From Gigantopelta aegis (taxonomy: Eukaryota > Mollusca > Gastropoda > Neomphalida > Peltospiridae): a stretch of DNA of 64,000 nucleotides. Made by a program: the position numbers and the translations under genes. Position 1 is the stretch's first letter, and every line of letters begins with the position of its first letter. The stretch lies in assembly GCF_016097555.1 (NCBI RefSeq), contig NC_054712.1, positions 54,224,213-54,288,212 on the forward strand, in the 5' to 3' direction. Of the stretch, positions 1 to 11,857 are shown one piece after another. The notes beneath the pieces are model-generated. The model was given only the letters and a program-made list of their open reading frames with translations, made no database searches and had not been told where the DNA came from.

Positions 1-150
1 GACCAAGTAAAAAGTCTGGTTTCGAGAGGTATTTGGTTTAGAGAGGTTCTCTTCTGCACAGATATTTAAAAAGGGATAGGACCATGAAAAATGTCCGGTT
101 TTGAGGGGATTCCAGTTTTTAGAGGGTCCGGTTTTGAGAGGTTTCACTAT
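1..150. repeat. Fragment of the 'gtccggttttgagagg' repeat
   Basis: Contains 'ggtttagagaggttctctt' and 'gtccggttttgagaggttt', the same family as 45627-45806 and the tandem array at 62841-63480. Runs off the left end. Confidence 0.7.
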
Positions 151-304
151 ATCAATCTTGAATTTTTTTTAAATATGATTTTCCTTTTAATTAGGAAGAA
201 AGGAAGGAAGATTCCAATTTAAACTCTATTACCAACTCAGTAATATGAATCTCAACTGTTTTTTCAAATAAGAAGGAAGGAATATTTTCTTTAATGACAC
301 ACTG

Positions 305-522
305 AACCAGTGCCGAATTTATAAGCCTGGGGCAAAGGGGGCAATTGCCCCAGGTCCCCCTGCCAGAGGGGCCCCCCAGACTAAGGACTTCCTTTATTAA
401 AAAAAATGTAATAATTATAAAATTAGTTTTTTTTTTTTTATTTGTCATGTAATTTAATTTCTATGTTGAGGGGCCTCCGAACCTGAAGTACCCCGGACCC
501 CCCAAGGTCTAAATCTGGCCCT
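305..522. mobile_element. Short palindromic element, hAT-like ends
   Basis: Left 'cagtgccgaatttataagcc' is partly mirrored by the right end 'ggtctaaatctggccctg'. The middle has facing runs of G and C around 'ggggcaattgcccc'. No coding capacity. Confidence 0.45.
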
Positions 523-537
523 GTACTAAACACATTT

Positions 538-775
538 TAATTATGGTTATATGGTGTCGGAAGTATGGTTAGGGACCACACAGACAATGAGAGAGAAAAC
601 CCACTGCTGGCACTACATAATGGGCTTCTCTTTCCAATTAGCAGCAAGTAATCTTTTATATGCAGCATCCAATAGACAGGATAGTACTCACTATGACCTT
701 TGTTGCAGTAAACAGAGATCAATCCCAAACTGACCGCTCATCAGACGAGAGCTTTACCACTGGACTACGACCCAC
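538..775 (-). mobile_element. tRNA-derived SINE (family A), diverged
   Basis: On the + strand it begins with the tail-like 'ttatggttatatggtgtcgg' and ends in the tRNA-like head 'ctttaccactggactacgac'. The order is tail to head, so it lies on the - strand. Confidence 0.8.
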
Positions 776-1055
776 CTTCTTATTAGTCACTACCAGTCAT
801 GTACTGCTACAGATCAAGTTTGACTTTCATGGCGATTTGCCCATTTTTGACAGAGATATGGCTCTTGAACTTAGGAGATATGAAAATTTGTGGGTATAGC
901 TGTACTCTCAGAATGCCTTGTTAAAATAGTATCCAGCTTTTGATTTAAAATGTAGAACTTCACCATGCAACCTAACTGTAGTTTTATAAATATGCTGAGA
1001 TGCTGTTAAACAGAACATGCCTTAATTTGCCTTCTCTTCCTTCCACTATTCCCAG

Positions 1056-1505
1056 GGGTGGGATTTAGCTCAGTCGGTTGAGTGCTCGCTTGAGGTGCTT
1101 GTGTTGCAGGATCGAACCATCTTGGATGATCCATTCAACTGATTGGGTTTTTCTCATTCCAACCAGTGCACCACAACTGGTCAAAGGCTATGATATGTGC
1201 TTTCCTGTCTGTGGGAAAGTGCATATAAAAGATCCCTTGCTGCATTAGAAAAAAATATAGTGGGTTTTCCTTGATGACTACGAGTCAGAATTACCAAATG
1301 TTTGACATCCAATAGCCGATGATTAATTAACCTGCATCACACTTGGTATATCAAAGGCTGTGGTATGTGCTATCCTGTCTGTTACTAATGGAAAAATGTA
1401 GCGGGTTTCCTCTCTAAGACTATATGTCAAAATGACCAAATGTTTGACTTCCAATAGCCGATAATTAATAAATCAATGTGCTCTAGTGGTGTCGTTAAAC
1501 AAAAT
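1056..1505 (+). mobile_element. tRNA-derived SINE(s), family C
   Basis: Head 'gggatttagctcagtcggtt' with an A box and 'ggatcgaacc' as B box, then core 'gtgcatataaaagatccctt' and tail 'tttgacatccaatagccgat'. A second core and tail (about 1340-1505) ends 'gtgctctagtggtgtcgtta'. Confidence 0.8.
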
Positions 1506-1517
1506 CAATTTTCTTTC

Positions 1518-2110
1518 TTTTCCTTCCACTGACCAGGCATCCATCTATTCCCATGGATATTTTTAACAAATGTCATCTGTTCATTTTCTTTCTTTTCCTT
1601 CCACTGACCAGGCATCCATCTATTCCCATGGATATTTTTAACAAATGTCATCTGTTAATTTTCTTTCTTTTCCTTCCACTGACCAGGCATCCATCTATTC
1701 CCATGGATATTTTTAACAAATGTCATCTGTTCATTTTCTTTCTTTTCCTTCCACTGACCAGGCATACATCTATTCCCATGGATATTTTTAACAAATGTCA
1801 TCTGTTCATTTTCTTTCTTTTCCTTCCACTGACCAGGCATACATCTATTCCCATGGATATTTTTAACAAATGTCATCTGTTCATTTTCTTTCTTTTCCTT
1901 CCACTGACCAGGCATACATCTATTCCCATGGATATTTTTAACAAATGTCATCTGTTCATTTTCTTTCTTTTCCTTCCACTGACCAGGCATCCATCTATTC
2001 CCATGGATATTTTGAACAAATGTCATCTGTTCATTTTCATTCTTTTCCTTCCACTGACCAGGCATACATCTATTCCCATGGATATTTTTAACAAATGTCA
2101 AATGTCATCT
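1518..2110. repeat. 75-bp minisatellite, about eight units
   Basis: Unit includes 'cccatggatatttttaacaa' and 'cttttccttccactgaccag'. Because 75 is divisible by three, both strands are open across it without coding. Each unit has a pyrimidine tract and cag like a 3' splice site. The first unit abuts a SINE tail. Confidence 0.92.
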
Positions 2111-2547
2111 GTTCATTACGTTTTTACAATCTTCTTCTGATTTATGGGATCAGACCTGATGTATTTTTTCTCAGAGCCGTAGATCAGAATATTGGATTTA
2201 ATTTCTGTTACATGGTGTTCTCGCTCATTCTAGACATTTCATCATTTGTTATCCCTCTCAGAGACCAGTGAAAAATATAACTGACCTTTTTGGGATGCAT
2301 TTGTTTCATGCACTTAAATTGATCGTTGCCTTTGAAGAATTATTTTGATAGACTGTAGCTTTCATTTTTAATTGAGGACATTTTGTACAGGAAGAGAAAA
2401 TAATGTTGTGCTGACATGACTGGTAATTAAAAGAGAAGAAAGAAATATGTTTAACAATTATAATTTTTTAGCCAAGGGTTTAATTTTTCAAGCGGTAGTT
2501 ACCAAAACCTACTGGTACACTGTACCAGCAATAAACAAAAAGTTTGT
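2111..2547. other. No gene seen
   Basis: AT-rich single-copy-looking sequence, probably intergenic or RECQL4 intron. Confidence 0.5.
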
Positions 2548-2835
2548 TTTGTTTAATGACACCACTAGAGCACATTGATTTATTATGGGATGTCAAATAT
2601 TTGTTCATTTTTAGATAGTCTTAGAGAGAAAACCTACATTTTTCCATTAGTAGCAAGAGATCTTTTATATGCACCATGCCACAGACAGGATAGCACTTAC
2701 CATAGCCTTTGGTATACCAGTCATGGTGCACAGGCTGGAACGAGAAATAGCCCAGTTGGTCCACCAACGGGGATTGATCCCAAACCGACCGCACATCAAG
2801 AGAGCACTTAACTACTGGGCTACGTGCCACCCACT
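2548..2835 (-). mobile_element. tRNA-derived SINE, family C tail with family A head
   Basis: Tail 'gacaccactagagcacattg' on the left, core 'gatcttttatatgcaccatg', head 'ggctacgtgcc' on the right. Close to full length. Confidence 0.85.
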
Positions 2836-3130
2836 GTACCAACAGTAAATGTTTGGTGTAAAAATGGATCTGTTAACTTACAGAGATTAACAAACGAATA
2901 ATCAGATATAGATATAGTATAAACGAATCAAGAATATATCATTTCAATCTGTGAGCAGATCACATCTGTCACTATTGTGCATGCATGGTGAGTATTGCTG
3001 TTTTATTTCTATTTTAATCATAAGTGTACGAGACTGGGATGGGAGTGTTAATTTTTTTTTTAATTAGGACAAAAATCAGCCTTCCCCACTATAAAAAATG
3101 TCCATGATTTTAACCAATGTTCATGCAAAA

Positions 3131-3300
3131 AAAAAATGTTTTATTTAACAACACCACTAGAGCACATTGATTAATTAATCAAAGGCTATTGGATGTCAAA
3201 CATTTGATAATTCTGACATTTAGTTTTGGAGAGAAAAGCTGCTACATTTGTCCATCAGTAGCAAGGGATCTGTGCTGTATCAACAGCCATTGCCAAACCC
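3131..3300 (-). mobile_element. SINE family C, 3' fragment
   Basis: Starts 'atgttttatttaacaacacc', continues 'ggctattggatgtcaaacat' and stops in the core after 'agcaagggatct'. The tRNA-like head is missing. Confidence 0.75.
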
Positions 3301-3814
3301 GGTCTGTAGGAACGATATATGTAGTGGAGAGGGTAGCTACCAATGAGGTAATGAGACACAAGCTAAATTTTTATCTTGTTACACATTCACAAAATGCAAT
3401 TTCCTATCATCCAAAGAACAAAATAGCAATGTTTCGGATACTGTATTATTACCCATATGGTTAGCATATCAAAGTGATACGTCCCACTAGAATGCCAAGT
3501 GGAATGTAACACTTTTGACGTCACACAATGACATCATCAATTGGTGCACAACCTTAAAGGAACGTCATCGAAACAGATGAGTGATATAAATTAAGATCGA
3601 TTATGGGTAATAAATAGGATATTAAACTCGCTACCATTTCGTATCATGTTTATGTCCCTCGTGAAATAATTTTCATTGACAATTCCCAAACAAAAATTGC
3701 AAGCTTATTAAATAGCTGGTAACTAGCTGGTAACTACCTTGCGACAAAGTTGTACAAGCATATCTTACACGGTAGTAATTACTGCATTTCGAGTTATTAT
3801 TTGGAACCTTTTTA

Positions 3815-4165
3815 CAACCATGCGGCCAGCTTGTTGCATGCTTACAGCAAGCTTCCCACCAGTTTCTTGCATGCTTGCAACTAGCATCTCGGAAGTTTGC
3901 AGCGAGCTTCCCGCACGCTTGTTCAGTTTAAGCTAGTATTTGGAACCTTTTTACAACCATGCAGCCAGCTTGTTGCATGCTTGCAGCAAGCTTCCCACCA
4001 GTTTCTTGCATGCTTGCAACTAGCATCTCGCAAGCTTGCGATGAGCTAAGCTACCCGCACGCTTGCGACGAGCTAAGCTACCTGCACGCTTACGACGAGC
4101 TTCCCGCACACTTGCGACGAGCTTTCCGCATGCTTGCGACGAGCTACCTGCAAGCTTGTGCCATT
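3815..4165. repeat. Degenerate 'gcatgcttgc/aagctt' repeats
   Basis: Short palindromic units such as 'gcatgcttgcagcaagcttc' and 'cttgcgacgagctt'. The left copy of the pattern seen at 5512-6440. Confidence 0.75.
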
Positions 4166-4439
4166 ATCAGCGGCAGCCATGATGCATCTTGTCTAATTCT
4201 AAAAAAACCCAACAATGATTAGTTTTAAAGTGAAAAACAAAAAAATAGGTGTTACATTTAGTCATATACTTACAAAATTAGTTTTCCTGTATGTTAGACA
4301 TGTTCCATGTATGTGGGGTAGTCTTGACTAAACTAATATGCTGATATGCTATAAAGCTCCTGATCCTGTATTCTTCTTCTTCTTCTTGTTTTAGGTTATA
4401 TTCCTCCACTGTCTGAAGATCCATACAGTGGTGTAAAGT

Positions 4440-5265
4440 CATTTGTTTGTTTCTTCTTGTTTTCTTTTTTTTTCCTGTTCCACCAAACAGGATTCAACCA
4501 AACTTGGTCCAAATGATCCTCTTATAGACCTGACCAAGTTTTGTTATTTTTCAGGCCATAAAAATTCCAAGATGGCCACCCTGACCTGAATAACTAAGAT
4601 ATTTTTTTACTTTTTCTCAAGTTCCACCATGCAAATTTCAACCATATGTATTTATAATGATCCTCTCATGGCCCTGACCAAGTTTGTTATTTTTCCTGAA
4701 AGTTTAAACTCCAAGATGGCCACCCTGGCCTTTGATTGACAGAGACATTTTTTTGCTTCTTCTCAAGGTCCACAAGGCAGGTTTCAATCAAACTTAGTCC
4801 AAATGATTCTCTCATTTTGGGGGGCCAATTCAAAATCCAAGATTGCCACCCTGGCCTCTGATTAACTTAGACCTTTTAGTTCTTAACTTCCACCAGCCAG
4901 ATTTCAATCAAATTCGGTCCAAGTGATCCTCTCATGACACTTACCAAGAGTTGTTATTTTTGGGCAGTTTCAAAATCCAAGATGGCTGATCTGGCCTTTG
5001 ATTAAATGAGTTGTTTTTGACTTCTCATAGTCCACGTACAAGCAGATTTCAACCAAATCTTCCAAATTATCCTTTCATAGCCCTGACCAAGTATTGTTAT
5101 TTTTGAGGCCGATTCAAAATCCAAGATGGCCACCCTGGCCTCTGATTGGCTCAGACATTTTCATCTTCTCAAATTCCACCAGGCTAATTTCAACTAAACA
5201 TGATCCAAGTCAGATCCTCTCATGGCCATGCATATGTTGTTATTTTGGGGGCCAATTGAAAATCC
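4440..5265. repeat. ~142-bp tandem repeat, five to six units
   Basis: 'ccaagatggccaccctggcc' recurs near 4567, 4711, 4837, 4977 and 5121, with 'gatcctctcatggccctgac' between. Diverged; no open frame. Confidence 0.85.
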
Positions 5266-5511
5266 ATTAATTACAAGATGATTGTGTCTTAACCATATTA
5301 CATTATCATGCATATGTATTAATATTAATTTTGTTGTAATTATTATTGTAAATACTATCTAAATCTGTTACATGTATGTTTGGTTGTTTAGCCACTGTTC
5401 CCACTGAATTTGATAAATCATATGAGGAGTTCTGAATTTACAAAAAATAACCATGAAAATGATTTGGACTTCACAAACTAAGCCTTTCTTGTGTGAAACC
5501 TTGCACAAGCT

Positions 5512-6440
5512 TCCACAAGTGTAGACATGCTTTTACAGTTGAAGATATACATGCAGCAAGCTTGCAAAAATGAAAACATGCTTGTGGGAAGCTTACACAG
5601 TTGAAGATATACATGCAGCAAGCTTGCAAAAATGAAAACATGCTTGCGGGAAGCTTGCACAGTTGAAGATATACACGCAGCCAGCTTGCAAAAATGAAAA
5701 CATGCTTGCGGGAAGCTTGCACAGTTGAAGATATACACGCAGCCAGCTTGCAAAACTGAAAACATGCTTGTGGGAAGCTTGCACAGTTGAAGATATACAC
5801 GCAGCCAGCTTGCAAAACTGAAAACATGCTTGCGGGAAGCTTGCACAGTTGAAGATATACACGCAGCCAGCTTGCAAAACTGAAAACATGCTTGTGGGAA
5901 GCTTACACAGTTGAAGATATACACGCAGCAAGCTTGCAAAAATGAAAACATGCTTGCGGGAAGCTTACACAGTTGAAGATATACATGCAGCCAGCTTGCA
6001 AAAATGAAAACATGCTTGCGGGAAGCTTACACAGTTGAAGATATACATGCAGCCAGCTTGCAAAAATGAAAACATGCTTGCGGGAAGCTTACACAGTTGA
6101 AGATATACATGCAGCCAGCTTGCAAAAATTAAAACATGCTTGCGGGAAGCTTACACAGTTGAAGATATACATGCAGCCAGCTTGCAAAAATTAAAACATG
6201 CTTGTGGGAAGCTTACACAGTTGAAGATATACATGCAGCCAGCTTGCAAAAATGAAAACATGCTTGTGGGAAGCTTACACAGACGAAGATATACATGCAG
6301 CCAGCTTGCAAAAATGAAAACATGCTTGCGGGAAGCTTGCATAGTTGAAGATATACATGCAGCAAGCTTGCAAAACTGAAAACATGCTTGTGGGAAGCTT
6401 GCACAGTTGAAGATATACATGCAGCAAGCTTGCGCATGCT
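5512..6440. repeat. 62-bp tandem repeat, about fifteen units
   Basis: Unit 'aaaacatgcttgcgggaagc' + 'ttacacagttgaagatatac' + 'atgcagccagcttgcaaaaatg' region. Units are very similar, so the array is young. The open frames here are cysteine-rich artefacts of the repeat. Confidence 0.93.
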
Positions 6441-6665
6441 TGTACAAATGAAAACATGCATCCGGCAAGCTTGCAGAATTACTGACTACCTTACGTGAGC
6501 TAAATGTTTGCTTGCAAATAGCTTGCATTGCTTGAACTACCGTGTAACAATCTTGTAACTACCTTGTGACAACCTAGCCGCAAGCATGCATTTTTGTTGT
6601 TGTTTTTTCACTCAGGACATAAACATGATAGGAAATGGAAGCTCGTTTAATATCCTATATAATGT

Positions 6666-7684
6666 TTAGCTGAACATTTGAATGGTTATTGATGCTTTTA
6701 TATAATAGTGTGACAACGTAAGTACTTGGTCTCAACTGAGAGATGGACACCCCCCATACACACCCCACCTTCCACCATATGCCTGCAAACCGAACACCAT
6801 CTTGGATGTCTTGCTGTAATTTGTATGTTTACACATATTTTCGATTTTGATAAGAAACCCCCCCCCCCCCCCCCCCATAGAAAATGACGTCACTACTGAA
6901 GGAAGACAAGCCATGAGCACTGCTTTTTACTTGTAGCCCAAAAGCAATTTTATGTAAAGATTTTCAATAATTTAAAAAGAACAACTGGAAATGATATGAT
7001 GTAATCCTGATGTTTGGCTGCATTATTGCAAAAGAGTTTGTTTTTTATCTCGGTTTATATATAGTTAATTATATTTATAAAGATAAAATTAACCTTTAAC
7101 ATGAAAGAAAGTAAATTTTTACTAATTGGTTTGAGACGTACATTACACTTTTTAACCTAGGATTCAACAAATGCAATTATTTATATTTAACGAATAATTA
7201 CTACAGCTGTAATGACAGTAATGTAATGCCAGCCTGGGGGAAAAAAATGTGTTTAGATAATTGATGAGTAAATTTTCGGATGAAAAGACATTCATATAAT
7301 GTTTTCCAAAATGTAATTTTCTTGCCTTGACATTTTTGAAGAAAAAATAAGATAGTGTATATCATTACAGGAGTTCTTATCACCACTGCTGATATTTTTA
7401 AAGACCGTAATTCGCTAGCATAATGAATGTATAATGCCAACATGCTTGCCTAATGCAAGACAGTTCGACTACAAGAAAATCAGATTGTAAAACTTTATTT
7501 TTGTCAAGGGGCAAGTCCAATTCCCAAGATCAAATAGACTTTAACAGTAATTTACAGTTACAAGATGGCGAAACAAAAGTACATATTGAGTTCATCGGTG
7601 ATATTAAATTTAGAGCGGACACTAAACAGTGAGATGGCGATGTGATTGTGTTTGTGGTTTTATCTCCAACTAAGGTTCAAGTCC
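6666..7684. other. No gene seen; poly-C tract
   Basis: AT-rich sequence with a run of about 20 C at 6857-6876. Nothing else recognised. Confidence 0.5.
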
Positions 7685-8578
7685 GCTGTATTCTTATTCT
7701 TATTATTGATTAGCAGCAAGCTGTCTTTTATATGCACTTTACCACAGATAGGATTGTGTGGTTAATGTATTTTATTATTTATTAGCAGCAATGGATCTTT
7801 TACATGCACTTTACCACACTCAAGACATAGAGGACTGCATGGTCAATGTATTCTTATTCTTATTATTGATTAGCAGCAAGGGATCTTTTATATGGACTTC
7901 ATCACAGATTGGACCGGCCTCGGTGGCATCGTGGCAGGCCATCGGTCTACAGGCTGGTAGGTACTGGGTTCGGATCCCAGTCGAGGCATGGAATTTTTAA
8001 TCCAGATACCGACTCCAAACCCTGAGTGGGTGCTCCGCAAGGCTCAATGGGTAGGTGTAAACCACTTGCACCGACCAGTGATCCATAACTGGTTCAACAA
8101 AGGCCATGGTTTGTGCTATCCTGCCTGTGGGAAGTGCAAATAAAAGATCCCTTGCTGCCTGTTGTAAAAAAGAGTAGCCTATGTGGCGACAGCGGGTTTC
8201 CTCTAAAAAAATCTGTGTGGTCCTTAACCATATGTCTGACGCCATATAACCGTAAATAAAATGTGTTGAGTGCGTCGTTAAATAAAACACTTCTTTCTTT
8301 CTTTCATCACAGATTGGATTGCGTGATCAATGTAAAAAAATTTATTGATTAGCAGCAAAGATCTTTTATATGCACTTTACCACACTCTAGACATGGAGGA
8401 CTGCATGGTCAGTGTATTCTTATTCTTATTATTGATTAGCAGCAAGGGATCTTTTACATGCAATTTACCACAGAGGACATGTATTTAGTGTATTTTTATT
8501 AATGCCGATTAGCAGCAAGGAATCTCTTTTACCCATATTTTAACACACACAAGACTGGCCAGTGTATTATTATTATTA

Positions 8579-8624
<46 letters not shown>

Positions 8625-9570
8625 GCAGCAGCAATGAATTTTTTAAATGTACTTTACCAATGATAGGACATTGGGGGCTGCATATTCAATGTATTATTCT
8701 TATTACTGATTAGCAGCAAGGTGTCTTTTACATGTACTTTAACACAGACAGGATGCAGGACTCTGTGGTCAACGTAGCCAGTGATTAAACAAAACATACA
8801 CACTGGTCAGTGTATTATTCTTATTACTTAATAGCAGCAAGGTGTCTTTTACATGTACTTTAACACAGACAGGATGCAGGACTCTGTGGTCAACGTAGCC
8901 AGTGATTAAACAAAACATACACACTGGTCAGTGTATTATTCTTATTACTTAATAGCAGCAAGGTGTCTTTTACATGCACTTTAACACACACAGGATTCAG
9001 GACTGTGTGGTCAGTGTATTAGTCATATTACTTAATAGCAGCAAGGGATCTTTTACATGCACTTTAACACACACAGGATTCAGGACTGGTCAGTGTATTA
9101 TTCATATTACTTAATTGCAGCAAGGTGTCTTTTACATGCACTTTAACACACACAGGATTCAGGACTGTGTGGTCAGTGTATTAGTCATATTACTTAATAG
9201 CAGCAAGGTGTCTTTTACATGCACTTTAACACACACAGGATTCAGGACTGTGTGGTCAGTGTATTATTCTTATTACTTAATAGCAGCAAGGGATCTTTTA
9301 CATGCACTTTAACACACACAGGATTCAGGACTGTGTGGTCAGTGTATTATTCTTATTACTTAATAGCAGCAAGGGATCTTTTACATGCACTTTAACACAC
9401 ACAGGATTCAGGAATGTGTGGTCAGTGTATTATTCTTATTACTTAATAGCAGCAAGGGTTCTTTTACATGCACTTTAACACACACAGGATTCAGGACTGT
9501 GGTCAATGTATTATTCTTATTACTGATTAGCAGCAAGGTGTCTTTTACATGCACTTTAACACAGGCAGGA
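7685..9570. repeat. 83-bp satellite made from a SINE core
   Basis: Units of 'agcagcaagggatcttttac' + 'atgcactttaacacacacag' + 'gattcaggactgtgtggtca' at an 83-bp step in the younger part (about 8810-9560), more diverged on the left. 'agcagcaagggatctttta' and the 'cacagacaggat' that follows belong to the conserved core of the SINEs in this window. Interrupted by a SINE (7924-8304) and a (tta)n run at 8566-8622. Confidence 0.88.
7924..8304 (+). mobile_element. Full-length tRNA-derived SINE (family B) with target duplication
   Basis: Head 'ccggcctcggtggcatcgtg' and 'gggttcggatccca' (A- and B-box-like), tail ending 'gtcgttaaataaaacac' and (ttct)n. Flanked by catcacagattgga at 7910-7923 and 8305-8318, a 14-base target duplication. 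Confidence 0.93.
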
Positions 9571-9724
9571 CTCAGTGGTCAATGTTTCATGGAGGACTTG
9601 GTCAATGGATACTTTACATGGCAAATACTGTGTACTATATTGTATTATATTTTACTGGACTATGTACTATGTGCAACGTACTGGTACTGTCTTTTGTGTC
9701 ATATCCATTGGTTTTTAAAGCTGG

Positions 9725-9840
9725 TGTGCCCAGGACAGGGTTTAACAATTCTCACACTAACCCCTATTCAGAAGGGCCAGATAACTGAGGTGGGTGTGCC
9801 CAGGACAGAGTGCTTGAACCTACTTTGGATATAAGTATGG
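9725..9840 (+). mobile_element. SINE family D tail fragment
   Basis: 'gtgtgcccaggacagagtgc' then 'ttgaacctactttggatata', the tail shared with the copies at 34248-34475 and 53143-53400. Confidence 0.65.
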
Positions 9841-9984
9841 AAGAAAAATTACTACAGTATTAATTACCGTACTACATAAACATTCCTTTCTTTTGTAACT
9901 GAAACACTGAATCATAGCTGACTGACAAGTGTATAGTTGGTATACAGAATTGAAAAACTTTGACATATTTGTGATTATCATCAT

Positions 9985-10290
9985 AAAGAGTTCGACATTT
10001 AGCTCAGTTGGTACAGCATTCAACTGAGGTGCTTAGGTTACGTTCTCTGATTGTGGATTGTTTTGGGGGGTGGGGTGGGGTGGGGGGGTTTCTTGTCCTA
10101 ACCAGTGCCCCATGACTGGTACATGTATATCAAAGGCCATGGTGTATGTTGTCCTGTTTGTGGGAAAGTGTACATAAACTGTCCTGCACTGATAATGGAA
10201 AAAATATAGCAGGTTTTCCCTGAAGACTGTGATACAATTACCAAATGTTTGACATCCAGTAGCCGGTATTTAATTAATTATTTTATCATT
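9985..10290 (+). mobile_element. SINE family C, diverged
   Basis: Head 'acatttagctcagttggtac', core with 'gtgggaaagtgtacataaac', tail 'tttgacatccagtagccggt'. Confidence 0.75.
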
Positions 10291-10774
10291 TTTATCTCTA
10301 CCTGTAAGTAGACCCTTTGCAGCATAATGCATTGGCCACATCCATAATTACAAAGTCGATCAGGAAAAACATTTTGTAAGAAAAAAGACCTAAAAAGGAT
10401 AAATTTGTTTTACAACATAAGATTTGTCTGTTTTGGTCCATACATATATAGCTAAAATGAAATGGTGTAAGTAAAACATATTCTCATTATAATTGGTGAA
10501 TTTCCACATCTTGATGGGTTTTTCAGACCAAGGGAAATAACTCTTAATCAGATGGTAACACTGAGTCATTTACCAGTTATTTATTCACACATACGGAGAC
10601 AATTATTACTACAATGTACAATTTCATAATGAAAATCAGCTTTCACTCTTGACTGGTTTTTGCCACTAATGTTAGATGAAAGTCCTATGATAGAGAACAA
10701 TGGTAGTCAAATTTGGTTCCAGTGCTCGGACTACTAAACACACCACAAGACTTTAGTTGTCCTTCATTTGGGCA
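10291..10774. other. No gene seen
   Basis: AT-rich, no repeat recognised. Confidence 0.5.
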
Positions 10775-11098
10775 TGGGGCGGGACATAGCCCAGTGGTAC
10801 AGCGTTCACTTGATGCACGGTCGGTTCAGGATCGATCCCCATCGGTGGGTCCATTGGGCTATTTCTTGTTCCAGCCAGTGCTCCACGACTGGTGTAACAA
10901 AGGCCGTGGTATGTGTTATCCTGTCTGTGGGATAGTGCATATAAAAGATCCTTTGTTGCTAATCGAAAAGAGTAGCCCATGAAGTGGCGACAGCAAGTTT
11001 CTTCTCTCAATATCTGTGTGGTCCTTAACCATATGTCCGATGCCATATAACCGTAAATAAAATGTGTTGAGTGCGTTGTTAAATAAAACATTTCCTTG
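10775..11098 (+). mobile_element. Full-length tRNA-derived SINE (family A) with target duplication
   Basis: Head 'ggggcgggacatagcccagt' and B box 'ggatcgatcc', body with 'ccagccagtgctccacgact', tail 'aaataaaacatttcc'. Flanked by cttcatttgggca at 10762-10774 and 11099-11111. Confidence 0.93.
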
Positions 11099-11664
11099 CT
11101 TCATTTGGGCACAACAAGTGTTTTGTCTCTTCTGAACACAGTGGGATTGTCACATGACTGTAGAAATAACCCACCTTTTCTTCCATCTCAATAGTAACCT
11201 TCTTTTATTTATAATCCTTGGCAGACCTGAGGTTGCGAATAGATTTGTAAACTTGCCCATGGGAATATTCCTTTAAGATTTGGAATCATGGAATGTTCCA
11301 TTGGTCTATCATCTTGTGTAAACCTGGATTACATTTTCAAATTGTAAGGAGATGCTTTGATATAGGAATTTTGCCTGTTGGCCAATCCCCAACCAGCATT
11401 ATAATTGGGAATAAATATTGTTTAAACCAGACCTTTTTTGTGAAGTGGTCTTATTAACAAGTGCTGAAGAGTTGTGTAGTCAGAAATTCATTTCACGTTA
11501 TTTAATCAAATTAAAGCTTTATTTTTAGTCTATTTGAGGTCTGTATATTTGGATTTAATTTTGCATTCATATTTTGTACACAATATTTATTACCCAAATT
11601 TTGGTGCACTCTAAAGCCCTGCAACACCAATTTCTCTCAGAGTAACCTCCGGCATTAAACTATT

Positions 11665-11760
11665 AACCCAGGTAGCTCAAATTGGTGCCTATGACAGCAT
11701 GCTTGAACCATAATTGAATATAAGCATGAAAATTAAGCTGAAATGAAACCAGGTTAGTGG
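11665..11760 (+). mobile_element. SINE family D tail fragment
   Basis: 'gacagcatgcttgaaccata' followed by 'attgaatataagcatgaaaa'. Confidence 0.6.
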
Positions 11761-11857
11761 AAGTTTTTTTGGTAATGCCATGGAGTGATCAAGTTGAAAC
11801 GAAAGCAGGCTAGTGTGCATTTCATAACACCATGAAGTGCTAGTCATCAGATAAATA

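Larger units (their letters stand above)
3612..6665. mobile_element. Putative 3-kb inverted-repeat element holding three tandem arrays
   Basis: The left end 'aggatattaaactcgctacc' followed by 'tatcatgtttatgtcc' is mirrored by the right end (6610-6660), whose complement is 'aggatattaaacgagcttcc' followed by 'tatcatgtttatgtcc'. Just inside both ends lie related 'ggtagttac' and 'gcaagctt' motifs in opposite orientation. The centre holds no gene. Class unknown; two solo copies in opposite orientation are an alternative. Confidence 0.5.

Noticed and set aside
1553-2140. 195-aa open frame on + and 148-aa frame on -
   Set aside because: Both are translations of the same 75-bp repeat, open on both strands only because the unit is a multiple of three.
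4395-4430. A 36-base mini-exon for RECQL4 (acceptor after a ttctt tract and ttttag, donor gtgtaaag) whose phases would fit the exon at 12690
   Set aside because: Twelve residues (YIPPLSEDPYS) are too few to recognise, phase agreement has a fair chance probability, and it lies inside the putative 3-kb inverted-repeat element.
5512-6440. CRISPR-like look of evenly spaced repeats
   Set aside because: Repeats are contiguous with no unique spacers, and the genome is animal.
5471-6528. Cysteine-rich open frames on - strand
   Set aside because: They are read-throughs of the 62-bp array in rotating frames, with no start, domain or splice context.
7997-8290. Open frame beginning MFYLTTHSTHFIYG, seen again at 10753-11091, 16694-16903 and 63633-63977
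   Set aside because: It is the SINE body translated; the same peptide recurs wherever the SINE does.
10775-10860. tRNA gene at SINE heads (also 18072, 53143)
   Set aside because: A- and B-box-like motifs are present but the sequence continues into a SINE body with target duplications; no cloverleaf with proper acceptor stem seen.
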